64,000 nucleotides of DNA, from the NCBI RefSeq assembly GCF_000152865.1, contig NZ_CH672390.1:1992474-2056473 (forward strand), written 5' to 3'. The notes below the pieces were generated by a model that was not told where the DNA came from, did not search any database, and worked only from the letters and a program-made list of their open reading frames with translations. Below are positions 42,109 through 50,885 of the stretch, piece by piece. How positions within the stretch are numbered: the stretch's first letter is position 1; each line of letters starts with the position of its first letter. This stretch comes from Erythrobacter sp. NAP1. GTDB taxonomy: Bacteria; Pseudomonadota; Alphaproteobacteria; Sphingomonadales; Sphingomonadaceae. The translations under genes were made by a program, and so were the position numbers.

Positions 42109-43220
42109 TCTGATCGAGCCTGATCCTGCTCTGATTTAATGCTCGCCTGATAGGGAAACCTCATACGGACAAGATAACCGCGTTCCGGGCGCGCGCCCGA
42201 AGAGAACAGAACTCGCCCGCCGAATCTCGCTACAAGTCGGTTTCGGACGTTAGCCTCGCCAGTGCCGAGCCCATGTGTTTGCGGGGCACCTGGCCCATCA
42301 TCAGTGAGTGTAATTTCAACATCGTCTCCGATCCGCTTCGCCGCCAATTCGAGCGAAACGAAATCAGCCGACGGTGCGACTGCGTATTTGATCGCGTTTT
42401 CAACCAGTGGTTGCAAAAGCAGACCGGGAACCAATGCATCGCTTGCACAATCGGAAAGGCTGAACTTTAGATCGAAGCGCTTTTCGAAACGAATCCGTTC
42501 GATCCGGACATAGACCCGAAGGTCCTCAAACTCCTGCTCTAGCGTAACATCGTCGTTCGCTTCGCGCCGAAAGCTGCGCCTGAGAAATACCGCGAGCTTG
42601 CGCACCATTTCCTCGCCTTTTTCGAACTGGTTTTCACCCACCAGCGAAGACACCGCTCCGAGAGTGTTGAAGAGAAAGTGAGGATGCACCTGAAAGGTAA
42701 GTGCATCGAGCTGCGCAACTTGCGCCTCGCGCTGTGCTTGCAACCGCGCCTGCCGCTCCGCGCTCGCCTGCGCGCCCATCACCAGAGTCAGGATCAGCAC
42801 TCCCCAAGCGAGTTGGAAGTGAAGCCAGTAAGTCACCAAGCCGAACATTTGAAAGGGCGTCGCCGACAACCCGGCTAATTCGAAATAGAGAAGCGAATTG
42901 GCTATGGTATGGAGCGCACCAAATACGCAGACAAGCACTACAAGGGAGACAATCGGTCCGACCGAACTGCGCTCCATACTCCATTCGAGAATGCGATAGA
43001 TAAGCCACCCCAACGCAAAGCCAGAGGCCATCCAAACAAGACGTATCAACCACAATTCAAACGGCGGGATTGGCCCTCCCGAAGTGAAGGTGCCCGCGTA
43101 ATAAAGCAGTCCCATCATGAAGGCCCACAGCGCTAGGCTGAGAACAAGCGCACGCTGACGAAGACGCGCTCGATCGCTCTGCGAAATCACGTTGGTCTCA
43201 AGCGTATGCGAATTAGCCAT
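42105..43220 (-). CDS. LytS-like sensor histidine kinase
   Basis: 371 residues. About four transmembrane helices lie within residues 25-150, followed by a coiled linker and a His_kinase (LytS/YehU-type) domain with VHPHFLFNTL (phospho-His about 181). The ATPase half is intact: QPLVENAIKYA (N-box Asn) and TLTDDGPGAP (G1 box). It should phosphorylate the LytTR regulator encoded immediately downstream. Upstream it overlaps, by eight bases, a second kinase-like gene with a degraded ATP site. The signal sensed by the membrane part is unknown. Confidence 0.92.
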   Translation of the reverse strand: MANSHTLETNVISQSDRARLRQRALVLSLALWAFMMGLLYYAGTFTSGGPIPPFELWLIRLVWMASGFALGWLIYRILEWSMERSSVGPIVSLVVLVCVFGALHTIANSLLYFELAGLSATPFQMFGLVTYWLHFQLAWGVLILTLVMGAQASAERQARLQAQREAQVAQLDALTFQVHPHFLFNTLGAVSSLVGENQFEKGEEMVRKLAVFLRRSFRREANDDVTLEQEFEDLRVYVRIERIRFEKRFDLKFSLSDCASDALVPGLLLQPLVENAIKYAVAPSADFVSLELAAKRIGDDVEITLTDDGPGAPQTHGLGTGEANVRNRLVARFGGRVLFSSGARPERGYLVRMRFPYQASIKSEQDQARSE

Positions 43221-44334
43221 CGACCTGCTCTGTCGCTAACGCCGATTCGCCGATCAAATTCGATGCCGCCTGGCTTTCAGCGTCGACGATGTAACGCAGT
43301 GTCCCCGTCAATTTCAGCAGTACACCCCCCCGCCGGTTTTCAACCGCCAAGTCGTATTCCTCAGAGATAACACTTGTAAGATCTGGAAGTCCGGCAACCG
43401 AGTTTGAAGGACCATCATCTGCAAGTTGCTCGCTTCGCCAGCCAAGCTCGACCTGAAGGGTCTTGTTGTCGCGGATGGCCCTGATCTCCAAGGTGACTGG
43501 TCCTGGGCTGCGAGACACCCCTTCGCCGATCGCTAGTTCAATTAGCGGTTGAATAAGGAACGGCGGAACAGCAGCGTTCTCCAAGTGCTTCGGCAAGTCG
43601 ACCTTGGTCGAAAGCCGATCGGGAAAGCGGACCTGCTCGATTTGCAAGTAGTCGTCAGCCTGTGCGAATTCTGCAGCGAGAGAATGATACCCGCTCACGT
43701 CCTTGCGCAGGCTCGCACGCAAGAAGGTCGCAAGACGGCTGATCAGCGTCTCCGCTTCGTGCTTGCGCTTTTCAAGAGCAAGCAGACCGATTGAATTGAG
43801 AGTGTTGAACAAGAAATGCGGGTTCAACCTGTATCTCAACGCTCGCATCTTCGCGCGATGCGCAGTGGCGATGGCCTCCCGGCGCAGGGTCTTTTCGCGC
43901 GTGAGACGAGTGCGATAGAAACTTGCAAGAACTGCCGAACCCCACAGCAGCAGGAACAGCGCCCAACTTTCTGCAGCAAAGACGATCGGCCCCTGCTCAC
44001 CCTGCACTAACCCAAACGCACTGCCGAGCACTCGCATCACGTGGGCGTGACCTATCGCCAGTGGAAAGAACCCAAGCGCAAGCGCGAGTATCGCCGCGAG
44101 CTGGCTCTCCCTTTCGAGCCATTCAAGGACGACGTACGCAAGGACGCAGGTGAACAGCAGTACGACGAAACGCAGTGCATACATGTCCCAGAATACGCTT
44201 TGCCATATGCCCAGAAATCGCATCGCGTGAAGAGCGAGCTCTGCGCAAATCGCAAGGAGGGTGAACAGCAACACCTTGCTGCGGAAGCGCCAAAGCTCCT
44301 CACTCGAATTCAGGGGTGGGTGCACGTCTTCCAT
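43213..44334 (-). CDS. LytS-like protein with degenerate ATPase domain (probable pseudokinase)
   Basis: About 373 residues from the ATG at 44334. An upstream GTG at 44481 would run into the divergent PadR gene and lacks an SD, so the start is uncertain. About five transmembrane helices precede a His_kinase region with RLNPHFLFNTLNS, so the phospho-acceptor motif is present. The ATP-binding part is degraded: where the partner has QPLVENAIKYA this one has QPLIELAIGEG (N-box Asn replaced by Leu), and the DGxG box is missing (ELGWRSEQLADDG). It probably cannot bind ATP normally and may act as a heterodimer partner or phospho-acceptor for the kinase at 42105. Confidence 0.82.
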   Translation of the reverse strand: MEDVHPPLNSSEELWRFRSKVLLFTLLAICAELALHAMRFLGIWQSVFWDMYALRFVVLLFTCVLAYVVLEWLERESQLAAILALALGFFPLAIGHAHVMRVLGSAFGLVQGEQGPIVFAAESWALFLLLWGSAVLASFYRTRLTREKTLRREAIATAHRAKMRALRYRLNPHFLFNTLNSIGLLALEKRKHEAETLISRLATFLRASLRKDVSGYHSLAAEFAQADDYLQIEQVRFPDRLSTKVDLPKHLENAAVPPFLIQPLIELAIGEGVSRSPGPVTLEIRAIRDNKTLQVELGWRSEQLADDGPSNSVAGLPDLTSVISEEYDLAVENRRGGVLLKLTGTLRYIVDAESQAASNLIGESALATEQVDG

Positions 44335-44474
44335 CGCTAGCCGGGCGATAGTGCGATAAGTACCTTTTGGGAAGTGCGTAGTTTTGACCGTCCCGCTTCG
44401 GCTAACTTGATGCGACTCTGACACATGCCTATGGCGTCCGGTCAGGGGAGACTTGCGGCGATGGCGCACCACGT

Positions 44475-45014
44475 ATGACACATGCGGTTTCGGATGGAGA
44501 AGGCACGCTCCTTTCGCTCATCGAGCGCGCCCAGCCGGTCACAGTCTATGAGATCTCAAAAATCTACATGTCCTCGCCTGTCACCCATTTCGGGACAAGC
44601 AAAGGCAAGCTTTACCCAATGGTTCGTCGACTGAAGGATCTGGGCCTCCTCGTGGGTGAGGAAATCGCTGGAGACAAACGGCGGACCGAACACCTTAGGT
44701 GCACCGAGCAAGGTATCGCGTCATTACGGGAGTGGGCGAAACGCGTTGATCCAGCGCACCTGCTTCTCGACGACCCGCTTCGGACCCGGATACAATCTCT
44801 TCATCTGCTTGAAGTCGATGAACAGATCGCCTGGCTCGAACAGATCGCAGAAGGGATGCGCGCGAAAATGGAGGAAGTCGCAGCCTATATCGAAGCGACC
44901 GAAGTGCCAGAGACGTCAATCATGGCGGATAACATCAACGCCACAAGCCAGGCTCGGCTTCAATGGGTCGAGCGTACTCTCAGTGGGATACGGGCGCGCC
45001 TCAAGACGTCATGA
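44475..45014 (+). CDS. PadR-family transcriptional regulator
   Basis: 179 residues from the ATG at 44475. The winged-helix N-terminus (about 10-90) shows the PadR pattern YEISKIYMSSPVTHFGTSKGKLYPMVRRLKDLGLL...EHLRCTEQG, and the rest is a helical dimerisation region. It is divergent from the kinase-regulator operon with 140 bases between the likely starts, so it may control that operon. It ends in a strong hairpin before the convergent TonB receptor. Confidence 0.9.
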   Translation: MTHAVSDGEGTLLSLIERAQPVTVYEISKIYMSSPVTHFGTSKGKLYPMVRRLKDLGLLVGEEIAGDKRRTEHLRCTEQGIASLREWAKRVDPAHLLLDDPLRTRIQSLHLLEVDEQIAWLEQIAEGMRAKMEEVAAYIEATEVPETSIMADNINATSQARLQWVERTLSGIRARLKTS

Positions 45015-45022
45015 ATTGAAGA

Positions 45023-45050
45023 GAGGGCCGGCACTTTCGCACCGGCCCTC
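45023..45050. terminator. Terminator hairpin between PadR and TonB receptor 3
   Basis: GAGGGCCGG pairs with CCGGCCCTC around a ten-base loop. It follows the PadR stop by eight bases; the opposite strand serves the convergent receptor gene. Confidence 0.75.
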
Positions 45051-45100
45051 CAAGGGTCCCGCTGTCGCAACACACGCGGGGAAGAGATCTCGTCCTGTCC

Positions 45101-48100
45101 TTAGAAGCGGAAGCGGACACCGGCGTAATACCGGCGACCAAGGATATCGTAGACACCAGATGCTGTATCCGTGCTGGTCGCGTTAAATGTCGTACCGGTC
45201 AGCAGGTTCGGAGCATCATTATCAAGCAGGTTGTCGACGCCGGCAAAGATTTGAAGCTCGTCGATGTCGAACACCACCTGCGTGTCGAGATTGAACTCCG
45301 CTCCTTGCCGGAAACAGCCCGCATCAAGCCCGAACGCCGAGCAGAACTGGTCGTCTTCGGTCGATGCGCCAATGTATGTACCTGTAAGCCCCCAGCTGAT
45401 TGCGCCGAAATCGAACAGGGCCGTCGTTGTGAAACGATCCTTGGCCGAGCCGACTTCCCCGGCCAGCGGGTTCGCAGGCTCGCCAACGGCAGGAAAGAAA
45501 TTGAGCTTGATCAGGTGCGTATACGCGCCGGACAGGTTGAGATTGGCGTTTTCGAGCCCGATCCCGTCTAGCGATGTATTGTACTGGACTGTCACGTCCA
45601 CACCCTCGGTCTCGCGAAGCGCGCCATTGGACTGGATCGCATTCACGAATTCGAGCGAACCGGCGCTGTTGGTGCTGTCCCCAGCTGCACGGCGGGTGAT
45701 GAGGTCGCAGAAGACCTGATTGCCCTTGTTGAAGCACTGATCGAGCGTGAAAGGCCTTGTCGGCGCTGCAATCACGTTTTCGATTTCGATGTCGAAGTAA
45801 TCGACCGTCAGTGTCAGATTGCGCAGCGGCTCAATCGAACGCGGGTTGATGACGAGGCCTAGCGTCAGAGTATCAGCGGTTTCCTCCGTAAGGTTCGGGT
45901 TGCCGCCATTGAAGCCGCTGATGCCCTGAATATCGGCTTGGTTGAGCGTGAAAACTCCATTCAATGCGATGTTGTCGTTCACTCCCGCGAACGAGCGGCA
46001 CGTATCGCCCAGAATGCCGCCGCCACTTGGACCGATGCCAACGCAAGGATCGGTCAGGCCCGGCGGGAAGGTCTGCGATTGAGCGGAAAACAGCTCGCCA
46101 ATATTCGGTGCGCGCACCGCCCTCGAATAAGTCCCGCGGAAGCGAATATCGTCGATTGGCTCCCAGAGGACCTGTCCGTTCCAGCTCGTCACTGAGCCGA
46201 CAGTCGAATAATCGGAAAGCCTGACTGCCCCAGCGAGTTCAAGCGTGCGGAAGAAAGGCACGTCGCTCAGGATCGGGACGCGCACTTCGACGAACCCCTC
46301 GATCACGTCGAATTCGCCCTGCGTATCAGGGATCTGGTTACTCGCGTTCAGGCCCTGGTTGGTCAGAGAGTCGAAGTCGGCGAGCGAAGCCTCCTCGCGA
46401 TATTCAATGCCTGTCGCAAAGCCGACCGGGCCGCCCCAAATCTCGAACAATTCGCCTGAAAGGTTTGCCTGGAAGACTCTTTGTTCAATCTCCGTCTGGA
46501 ACGAGCCTGGGGCGTCGATATAGGCGAGTGCCTCTGGGGAAATCGCGTTCTGCCCGAAGATGTTTACCGGCACACACCCCTGTGCTCTGGCATCAGCACT
46601 TGCACAGATCACCTCGGTCGTGTCGCCGTCGCCATCGACGTCGTCAATGTCCGCCACAGCGGCAAATGCCTGCTGGAAGTTTGGCACGTTGAGGGCGCCA
46701 GCCGAACGCTGGTTCTCAGTGGTCTGGCCGTAGTTGTAGCTGACATCCCACCGGAATTGCCCATCGGCGAACTCGCCTTGCAATCCGGCCACGACGCGGA
46801 AGAAATCGCGGGTGGTGTCGTTGGTACGCTCACCTACCTCGAGCAGGCGGCGAACGAAGCCGATATCGCGCAGCCCATCACCGTCAAGATCGGAAGCTGC
46901 CGCGACGATTTCGTCCGGCACAAGTGGATTGACCCGAATTTCGGAACTGTCGAGCACACCGTCGCCGTCGCTATCGACCAGCACACGGGTTTCAATCGGG
47001 GCACGACCGGTGGCCGGGAACAGTCCGTTGGTCCCGCTCGACGATGAGGGGAAGGGTTCGATGATCCGTGCGCTCTGTGTCTTGACGTAGGTACCTTCAA
47101 GAAAGGCGGTAACGCCGGACGTAATTTCGTAATCAGCGGTGCCCGCGAAAACATAGCGCTGAACCGGCGATGCGAGCGTGCGGAAGAACTGACGGTTGAA
47201 GCCATTTGGTCCGCTCGCTGGCGAACCGTCAAATGCGGTGCAGCTCGGGGTTCCGTTTGTGGAGAAGCACGGTTGCAGGACTCCAGAAGGATTGAAGGTG
47301 AAGTCGTCGGCGTTGCTGGCAGTGCCATTCACATCGAAGCGTCCCTGAGGCGGGAAGCTCGAAAAGAAGGGCTCGCTGGGAGTGCCGAAATCGGCCGGGT
47401 CGCCGCTCAGGCGGAATAGGTCGATATCGTCGACCAGAGTGTTGCTGCGCTCGCGCGATAGCAGCTGACCTTGATCGGAATAACCGGCGTGGAGCATGAA
47501 GCGCCCTCGCCCGTCGTCGATTGATCCGCCGAATGTGGCATTCAGGCGATAGTCCTCTGCATCCCCCTGTTCGGTGACGCCATAGCGACCTTCAAGGTTT
47601 AGTCCTTCCAGATCGTCGCGATAGACAAAGTTGACCACACCCGCGATCGCGTCGGAGCCATAGAGCGAAGATGCGCCGCCCGTCAGGATATCGATACGAC
47701 CAATGAACTGGGTTGGGATGACGTTGAGGTCGACCGTGTTGGTCCCTGCAAGTCCGCCCACTACGCGGCGACCGTTCACGAGGACAAGGGTCCGGGCGAT
47801 CCCGAGGTTGCGCAGGTCGACAGTGGCAACCCCGGTACCGGTCACGCCAAAGGCGTTATTGGTGCGCGCGAAGGTCGGCGCGCCGAAGACGGGATTTTCC
47901 AGAAGCAGGTCCTGAATATTGGTGACACCTGATTGAGCGATGTTCTGGGCGTCGAGCACCTGCAATGGCTGCGTCGAGGCAGCACTGTCAGAGAGGATGC
48001 GCGACCCGGTAACGATAATCCGGCCACCCGATTCAACGTCTGCGTCGGTGACGTCCGAAGTGACGTCCTCAGCAGGCTCTTCAAGGTCCTGCGCGCTTAC

Positions 48101-48175
48101 AGGCGATGCTGCGATCGCGATTGAAAGTGCGGCGCAGGATCCGAACAGCCGGCGACGTGTCTGAGAAATTTGCAC
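45101..48175 (-). CDS. TonB-dependent receptor 3
   Basis: 1024 residues from a GTG start at 48175, chosen because AGGGGA lies seven bases upstream and the resulting N-terminus is a clean signal peptide (QTRRRLFGSCAALSIAIAASPVSAQ). The open frame upstream of it has no SD. The plug (IIVTGSRILSDSAASTQPLQVLD, NIQDLLLENPVFG, LVLVNGRRVVGG, GGASSLYGSDAIAGVVNF) is followed by a barrel ending in GVRFRF. The NGRRVV-type receptors are a large group in Sphingomonadales with mostly unknown ligands. There are no hydrolase or transporter genes nearby to suggest a substrate. Near-identical repeats lie just upstream. Confidence 0.92.
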   Translation of the reverse strand: MQISQTRRRLFGSCAALSIAIAASPVSAQDLEEPAEDVTSDVTDADVESGGRIIVTGSRILSDSAASTQPLQVLDAQNIAQSGVTNIQDLLLENPVFGAPTFARTNNAFGVTGTGVATVDLRNLGIARTLVLVNGRRVVGGLAGTNTVDLNVIPTQFIGRIDILTGGASSLYGSDAIAGVVNFVYRDDLEGLNLEGRYGVTEQGDAEDYRLNATFGGSIDDGRGRFMLHAGYSDQGQLLSRERSNTLVDDIDLFRLSGDPADFGTPSEPFFSSFPPQGRFDVNGTASNADDFTFNPSGVLQPCFSTNGTPSCTAFDGSPASGPNGFNRQFFRTLASPVQRYVFAGTADYEITSGVTAFLEGTYVKTQSARIIEPFPSSSSGTNGLFPATGRAPIETRVLVDSDGDGVLDSSEIRVNPLVPDEIVAAASDLDGDGLRDIGFVRRLLEVGERTNDTTRDFFRVVAGLQGEFADGQFRWDVSYNYGQTTENQRSAGALNVPNFQQAFAAVADIDDVDGDGDTTEVICASADARAQGCVPVNIFGQNAISPEALAYIDAPGSFQTEIEQRVFQANLSGELFEIWGGPVGFATGIEYREEASLADFDSLTNQGLNASNQIPDTQGEFDVIEGFVEVRVPILSDVPFFRTLELAGAVRLSDYSTVGSVTSWNGQVLWEPIDDIRFRGTYSRAVRAPNIGELFSAQSQTFPPGLTDPCVGIGPSGGGILGDTCRSFAGVNDNIALNGVFTLNQADIQGISGFNGGNPNLTEETADTLTLGLVINPRSIEPLRNLTLTVDYFDIEIENVIAAPTRPFTLDQCFNKGNQVFCDLITRRAAGDSTNSAGSLEFVNAIQSNGALRETEGVDVTVQYNTSLDGIGLENANLNLSGAYTHLIKLNFFPAVGEPANPLAGEVGSAKDRFTTTALFDFGAISWGLTGTYIGASTEDDQFCSAFGLDAGCFRQGAEFNLDTQVVFDIDELQIFAGVDNLLDNDAPNLLTGTTFNATSTDTASGVYDILGRRYYAGVRFRF

Positions 48176-48233
48176 TGAGAAATCCCCTGATTTGCAAGAC
48201 GGCGATCCGATATCGACCGTGTCCAGGGCATAG

Positions 48234-48282
48234 TTAGTCCGATTCGCACTATTAGCAATTGCAATTAGTACGATTCGCACTA
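48234..48282. repeat. Tandem palindromic repeats upstream of TonB receptor 3
   Basis: TTAGTCCGATTCGCACTA (48234-48251) and TTAGTACGATTCGCACTA (48265-48282) differ at one base and are 31 bases apart start to start. The second copy extends to a 19-base near-palindrome (TTAGTACGA-T-TCGCACTAA, eight of nine pairs). The layout fits two binding sites for a dimeric regulator of the receptor, possibly of the divergent gene at 48360 too. The regulator is unknown. Confidence 0.7.
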
Positions 48283-48359
48283 ATTAGGGCCGCATCGTTG
48301 CAATTTGGCAACAAAAACAGTGGCCATGCCCGGCATGGCTCGAAAATCGGGAGTTTTGC

Positions 48360-48926
48360 ATGAGTATGTTTTCGCTGCTGGGCGCAGGCCTAGCCCTAGT
48401 CGGATCGCCTCTCTCTTCGCTGTCACCATTTGTGGACCCGGATAAAACGAATCCCGAAGCGCAGGCCGCGGCTTGTCGGGATGGCAACACGTCCGCTTTC
48501 GGTCGCTATCTCGGCGATTGGGTCTTTGATGACAGCATGATCACCGAGGACGGAACCTGGCAGGAGGGCCCGGGCGGCGAGTGGGACTTCCATTGCCTTG
48601 GCAACGGGATTGCGGTCACCGACTTCTTTCGCTCGCGAACCGGAGTGTTTGGCATGACTGTGCGTATGGTCGACCCGGAAACCGGGAAGTGGGACATCAT
48701 CTATACCGGCGAAGGAAGTCAGGCGATGAACCAACTGACCGGCGAGCTTCAGGAGGATGGCACGATCGTGATGCACTATAAAACGCCCGCATTCGACCCA
48801 ATGCGGCGGATAACATTCACTCCGATCATCGACGACAGTTTTACCTGGATGCTGGCTATATCGCGCGATGAAGGCGAGACATGGCAAGATGTGTACAGGA
48901 TGGACGCTAGACGACGCGCCCCCTGA
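48360..48926 (+). CDS. Exported protein of unknown function
   Basis: 188 residues from the ATG at 48360 (GGGAG six bases upstream). The N-terminus MSMFSLLGAGLALVGSPLSSLSP looks like a signal peptide. The rest is a beta-rich domain with regularly spaced Trp and Gly (YLGDWVFDD, GEWDFHCLGNG, GKWDIIYTGEG, MRRITFTPIIDDSFTWMLAISRDEGETW), which resembles small lipocalin-like/DUF1579-type folds, but I cannot assign a family. Divergent from TonB receptor 3, sharing the repeat-bearing region. Codon pattern and start support a real gene. Confidence 0.72.
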   Translation: MSMFSLLGAGLALVGSPLSSLSPFVDPDKTNPEAQAAACRDGNTSAFGRYLGDWVFDDSMITEDGTWQEGPGGEWDFHCLGNGIAVTDFFRSRTGVFGMTVRMVDPETGKWDIIYTGEGSQAMNQLTGELQEDGTIVMHYKTPAFDPMRRITFTPIIDDSFTWMLAISRDEGETWQDVYRMDARRRAP

Positions 48927-49009
48927 TTGCAGGCTTGAAGCCATTTCAAATGGTGCACGCTCCGCGAGGTGGCGAAGCTAGTGCAGGGATGGTCGGCAAT
49001 GTGGATAGG

Positions 49010-49100
49010 TGGCGGAGCAGGAGGGATTCGAACCCTCGATACGGGGTTACCGTATACACACTTTCCAGGCGTGCGCCTTCGACCACTCGGCCACTGCTCC
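49010..49100 (-). tRNA. tRNA-Ser (anticodon GGA)
   Basis: The minus strand reads GGAGCAGTGGCCGAGTGG... with acceptor stem GGAGCAG/CTGCTCC, D-arm GCCGAGTGGTCGAAGGC, anticodon loop CTGGAAA (GGA), a long variable arm (GTGTATACGGTAACCCCGTATC) typical of class II tRNAs, T-arm GAGGGTTCGAATCCCTC, discriminator G and an encoded CCA (49010-49012). Confidence 0.97.
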
Positions 49101-49332
49101 GCGCCTTGGCTGTCCCACTGCTTTGCTGCTTAAGGACAAGCTTCCCATCAGGGCCACCGCAGCACCTGACCGGTACACACGGAAGCGCGAAGGCGTGCCT
49201 CTAGCCACGAAACAACCGGATCGCAACCACGGCTTGTCGCCAATGGTTTCTGGCCGAGGCGAATTGTGGTAAACGAGTCGCATTGGATGGCGCTGCGCGC
49301 GTAGAAATTCGCTGCGAACGCTGTCTGAAGAG

Positions 49333-49375
49333 CCCCTTTCCGCCCTCGAAAACGCGTGGAAAGGGGTTTTCTTTT
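49333..49375 (+). terminator. Intrinsic terminator or attenuator upstream of the cyclophilin gene
   Basis: CCCCTTTCC (49333-49341) pairs perfectly with GGAAAGGGG (49358-49366), followed by TTTTCTTTT. It is oriented for plus-strand transcription and ends only 29 bases before the ATG at 49404. No plus-strand gene ends nearby (the closest stop is at 48926), so it could end a small RNA or act as a leader attenuator. Confidence 0.75.
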
Positions 49376-49403
49376 GAGCGCCCCGGATGGCAAGAAGCTT
49401 TCC

Positions 49404-50522
49404 ATGAAAAAGCACCTGCTCACGCTCACCGCCATCGCCGCACTCGCCTCGCCCGCTGTAGCTCAGGAGGCGCCGGAGGGCGCCCCTTCGCCTAACGAAA
49501 TCGTCAATACGGCCGCGCAAGAGGAATGGGTCGCGATCGAGGCGGAAGACCTGCTCGTGATGACGCTTGCCCCTGATGCTCAAGGCAATGCGCGTAAGGT
49601 TGTGATCCAGCTCATGCCAGCGCCTTTCTCACAAGGCTGGACCCAGAACATCCGCACTCTTGCCCGCGCTGAGTGGTATGATGGGATCTCGGTAAACCGC
49701 GTGCAGGACAACTACGTCGTTCAATGGGGCGATCCGGGATACGACAATCCCGAAAGCGGGGAGACTGAGACCAAGCCTTTGCCCGACGGGCTGAACGTCA
49801 TGAGCGAAGCAGACTATGCTGCGACTGGCCTTATCAGCGTTCCGGATCCGCGTGGACGTCCGCGCATCAATTACACGCTCGGTGCAGCGATGATGCGCAA
49901 TGCGATGATCGCGGCAAACGGCGCTATCGAACTGCCCGCAACATTCACCGAGGCACTTGAAAGCGGCGAGACTCCACCGCCCATCAAGCTCGAGACGGGC
50001 GATGCCTATGGTGAGCTCGCAACGCTTGCCTTGGGCTGGCCGGTCACCGGCAGTTTTGGAAACGCGGAGGAACCGGCAAACCAGTTCTGGCCCGTCCACT
50101 GCTACGGCATGGTTGGCGTCGGCCGAAATTACTCGCCCGACACTGGCTCTGGCGCAGAGCTTTATACCGTTATCGGCCACGCGCCGCGTCATCTCGATCG
50201 CAACATCGCGCTTGTCGGCCGGATCGTTAGCGGGATGGAGCATTTGTCCTCGCTGCCGCGTGGTTCGGGTACGCTTGGGTTCTACACCGAAGAGGAAGCC
50301 GACAAGCGCATGCCGATCCTCTCGATCCGTGTCGCCAGCGACCTGCCTGAGGATGAACGTCCGCTGTTCGAGTATCTCTCAACCGAAAGCGAGACCTTCG
50401 CACGCTACGCGGACGCCCGCGCCAATCGCCGTGATCCGTTCTTTATCGTACCGGCTGGCGGCGCAGATATCTGCAACATCCCGGTGCCGGTGCGCGCCTT
50501 CGAATATGCGGAAGACGAGTGA
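49404..50522 (+). CDS. Exported cyclophilin-type peptidyl-prolyl isomerase
   Basis: 372 residues from the ATG at 49404. A signal peptide ends at SPAVAQ, about residue 21. The core shows cyclophilin-type pieces in order: NIRTLARAEWYDGISVNRVQDNYVVQWGDP (the counterpart of FHRVI..FMIQGGD), GAAMMRN, and NQFWPVHCYGMVGVGR...ELYTVIGHAPRHLD. The inserts are larger than in the minimal 165-residue enzyme, as in other sphingomonad periplasmic forms. It would catalyse proline isomerisation during folding of exported proteins. Its stop overlaps the start of the DUF1905 gene by four bases. Confidence 0.88.
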   Translation: MKKHLLTLTAIAALASPAVAQEAPEGAPSPNEIVNTAAQEEWVAIEAEDLLVMTLAPDAQGNARKVVIQLMPAPFSQGWTQNIRTLARAEWYDGISVNRVQDNYVVQWGDPGYDNPESGETETKPLPDGLNVMSEADYAATGLISVPDPRGRPRINYTLGAAMMRNAMIAANGAIELPATFTEALESGETPPPIKLETGDAYGELATLALGWPVTGSFGNAEEPANQFWPVHCYGMVGVGRNYSPDTGSGAELYTVIGHAPRHLDRNIALVGRIVSGMEHLSSLPRGSGTLGFYTEEEADKRMPILSIRVASDLPEDERPLFEYLSTESETFARYADARANRRDPFFIVPAGGADICNIPVPVRAFEYAEDE

Positions 50523-50836
50523 GCGAGACTATCACTGCAACTCTGCCCCTGCGCCGCTGGCAGGGCGAGAAAGCGGTCTATCACCTCGTCACATTCACCG
50601 GCGAAGAGGCGGAGACCATTGCGGGCCACGCGCTGATGGAGAAGCTCGAATACGGGCGCTCGCGCGGTTTCGGGTCCGTCAAAGTAAGCGCCTGCATCGG
50701 CGATACGGTCTGGAAGAGCTCGGTCTTTCCGCAAAACAAGAAGTCCGAATGGGTTCTCTTGGTATCGAAAAAGGTCATGCGGGCAGAGGATCTCGCAGCC
50801 GGTGACGAAGTCGAGGTGCGCATCACAATCCTGTGA
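50519..50836 (+). CDS. DUF1905-family protein
   Basis: 105 residues from a GTG start at 50519 that overlaps the cyclophilin stop (GTGA), indicating coupled translation. The sequence TATLPLRRWQGEKAVYHLVTF...GRSRGFGSVKVSACIGDTVWKSSVFPQ...LLVSKKVMRAEDLAAGDEVEVRI is the characteristic DUF1905 pattern, a small beta-barrel-like domain of unknown function. No signal peptide, so cytoplasmic. No functional link to the cyclophilin is known to me. Confidence 0.87.
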   Translation: MSETITATLPLRRWQGEKAVYHLVTFTGEEAETIAGHALMEKLEYGRSRGFGSVKVSACIGDTVWKSSVFPQNKKSEWVLLVSKKVMRAEDLAAGDEVEVRITIL

Positions 50837-50885
50837 AATTCAAGCATTTTGCATCCGGCGCGCTGTATCTTGCGTAAGTTTCAGC

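Noticed and set aside
44334..44481. The GTG at 44481 as start of the second LytS-like protein.
   Set aside because: It lacks an SD and would overlap the start of the divergent PadR gene; the added 49 residues are Arg/His-rich and not kinase-like.
48234..48282. CRISPR-like direct repeats.
   Set aside because: Only two copies with one short gap and strong internal symmetry; this is an operator layout, not an array.
49130..49330. A signal-recognition-particle or other known structural RNA beside tRNA-Ser.
   Set aside because: I looked for the conserved SRP core (GGAAGGAAGCAG-type) on both strands and did not find it.
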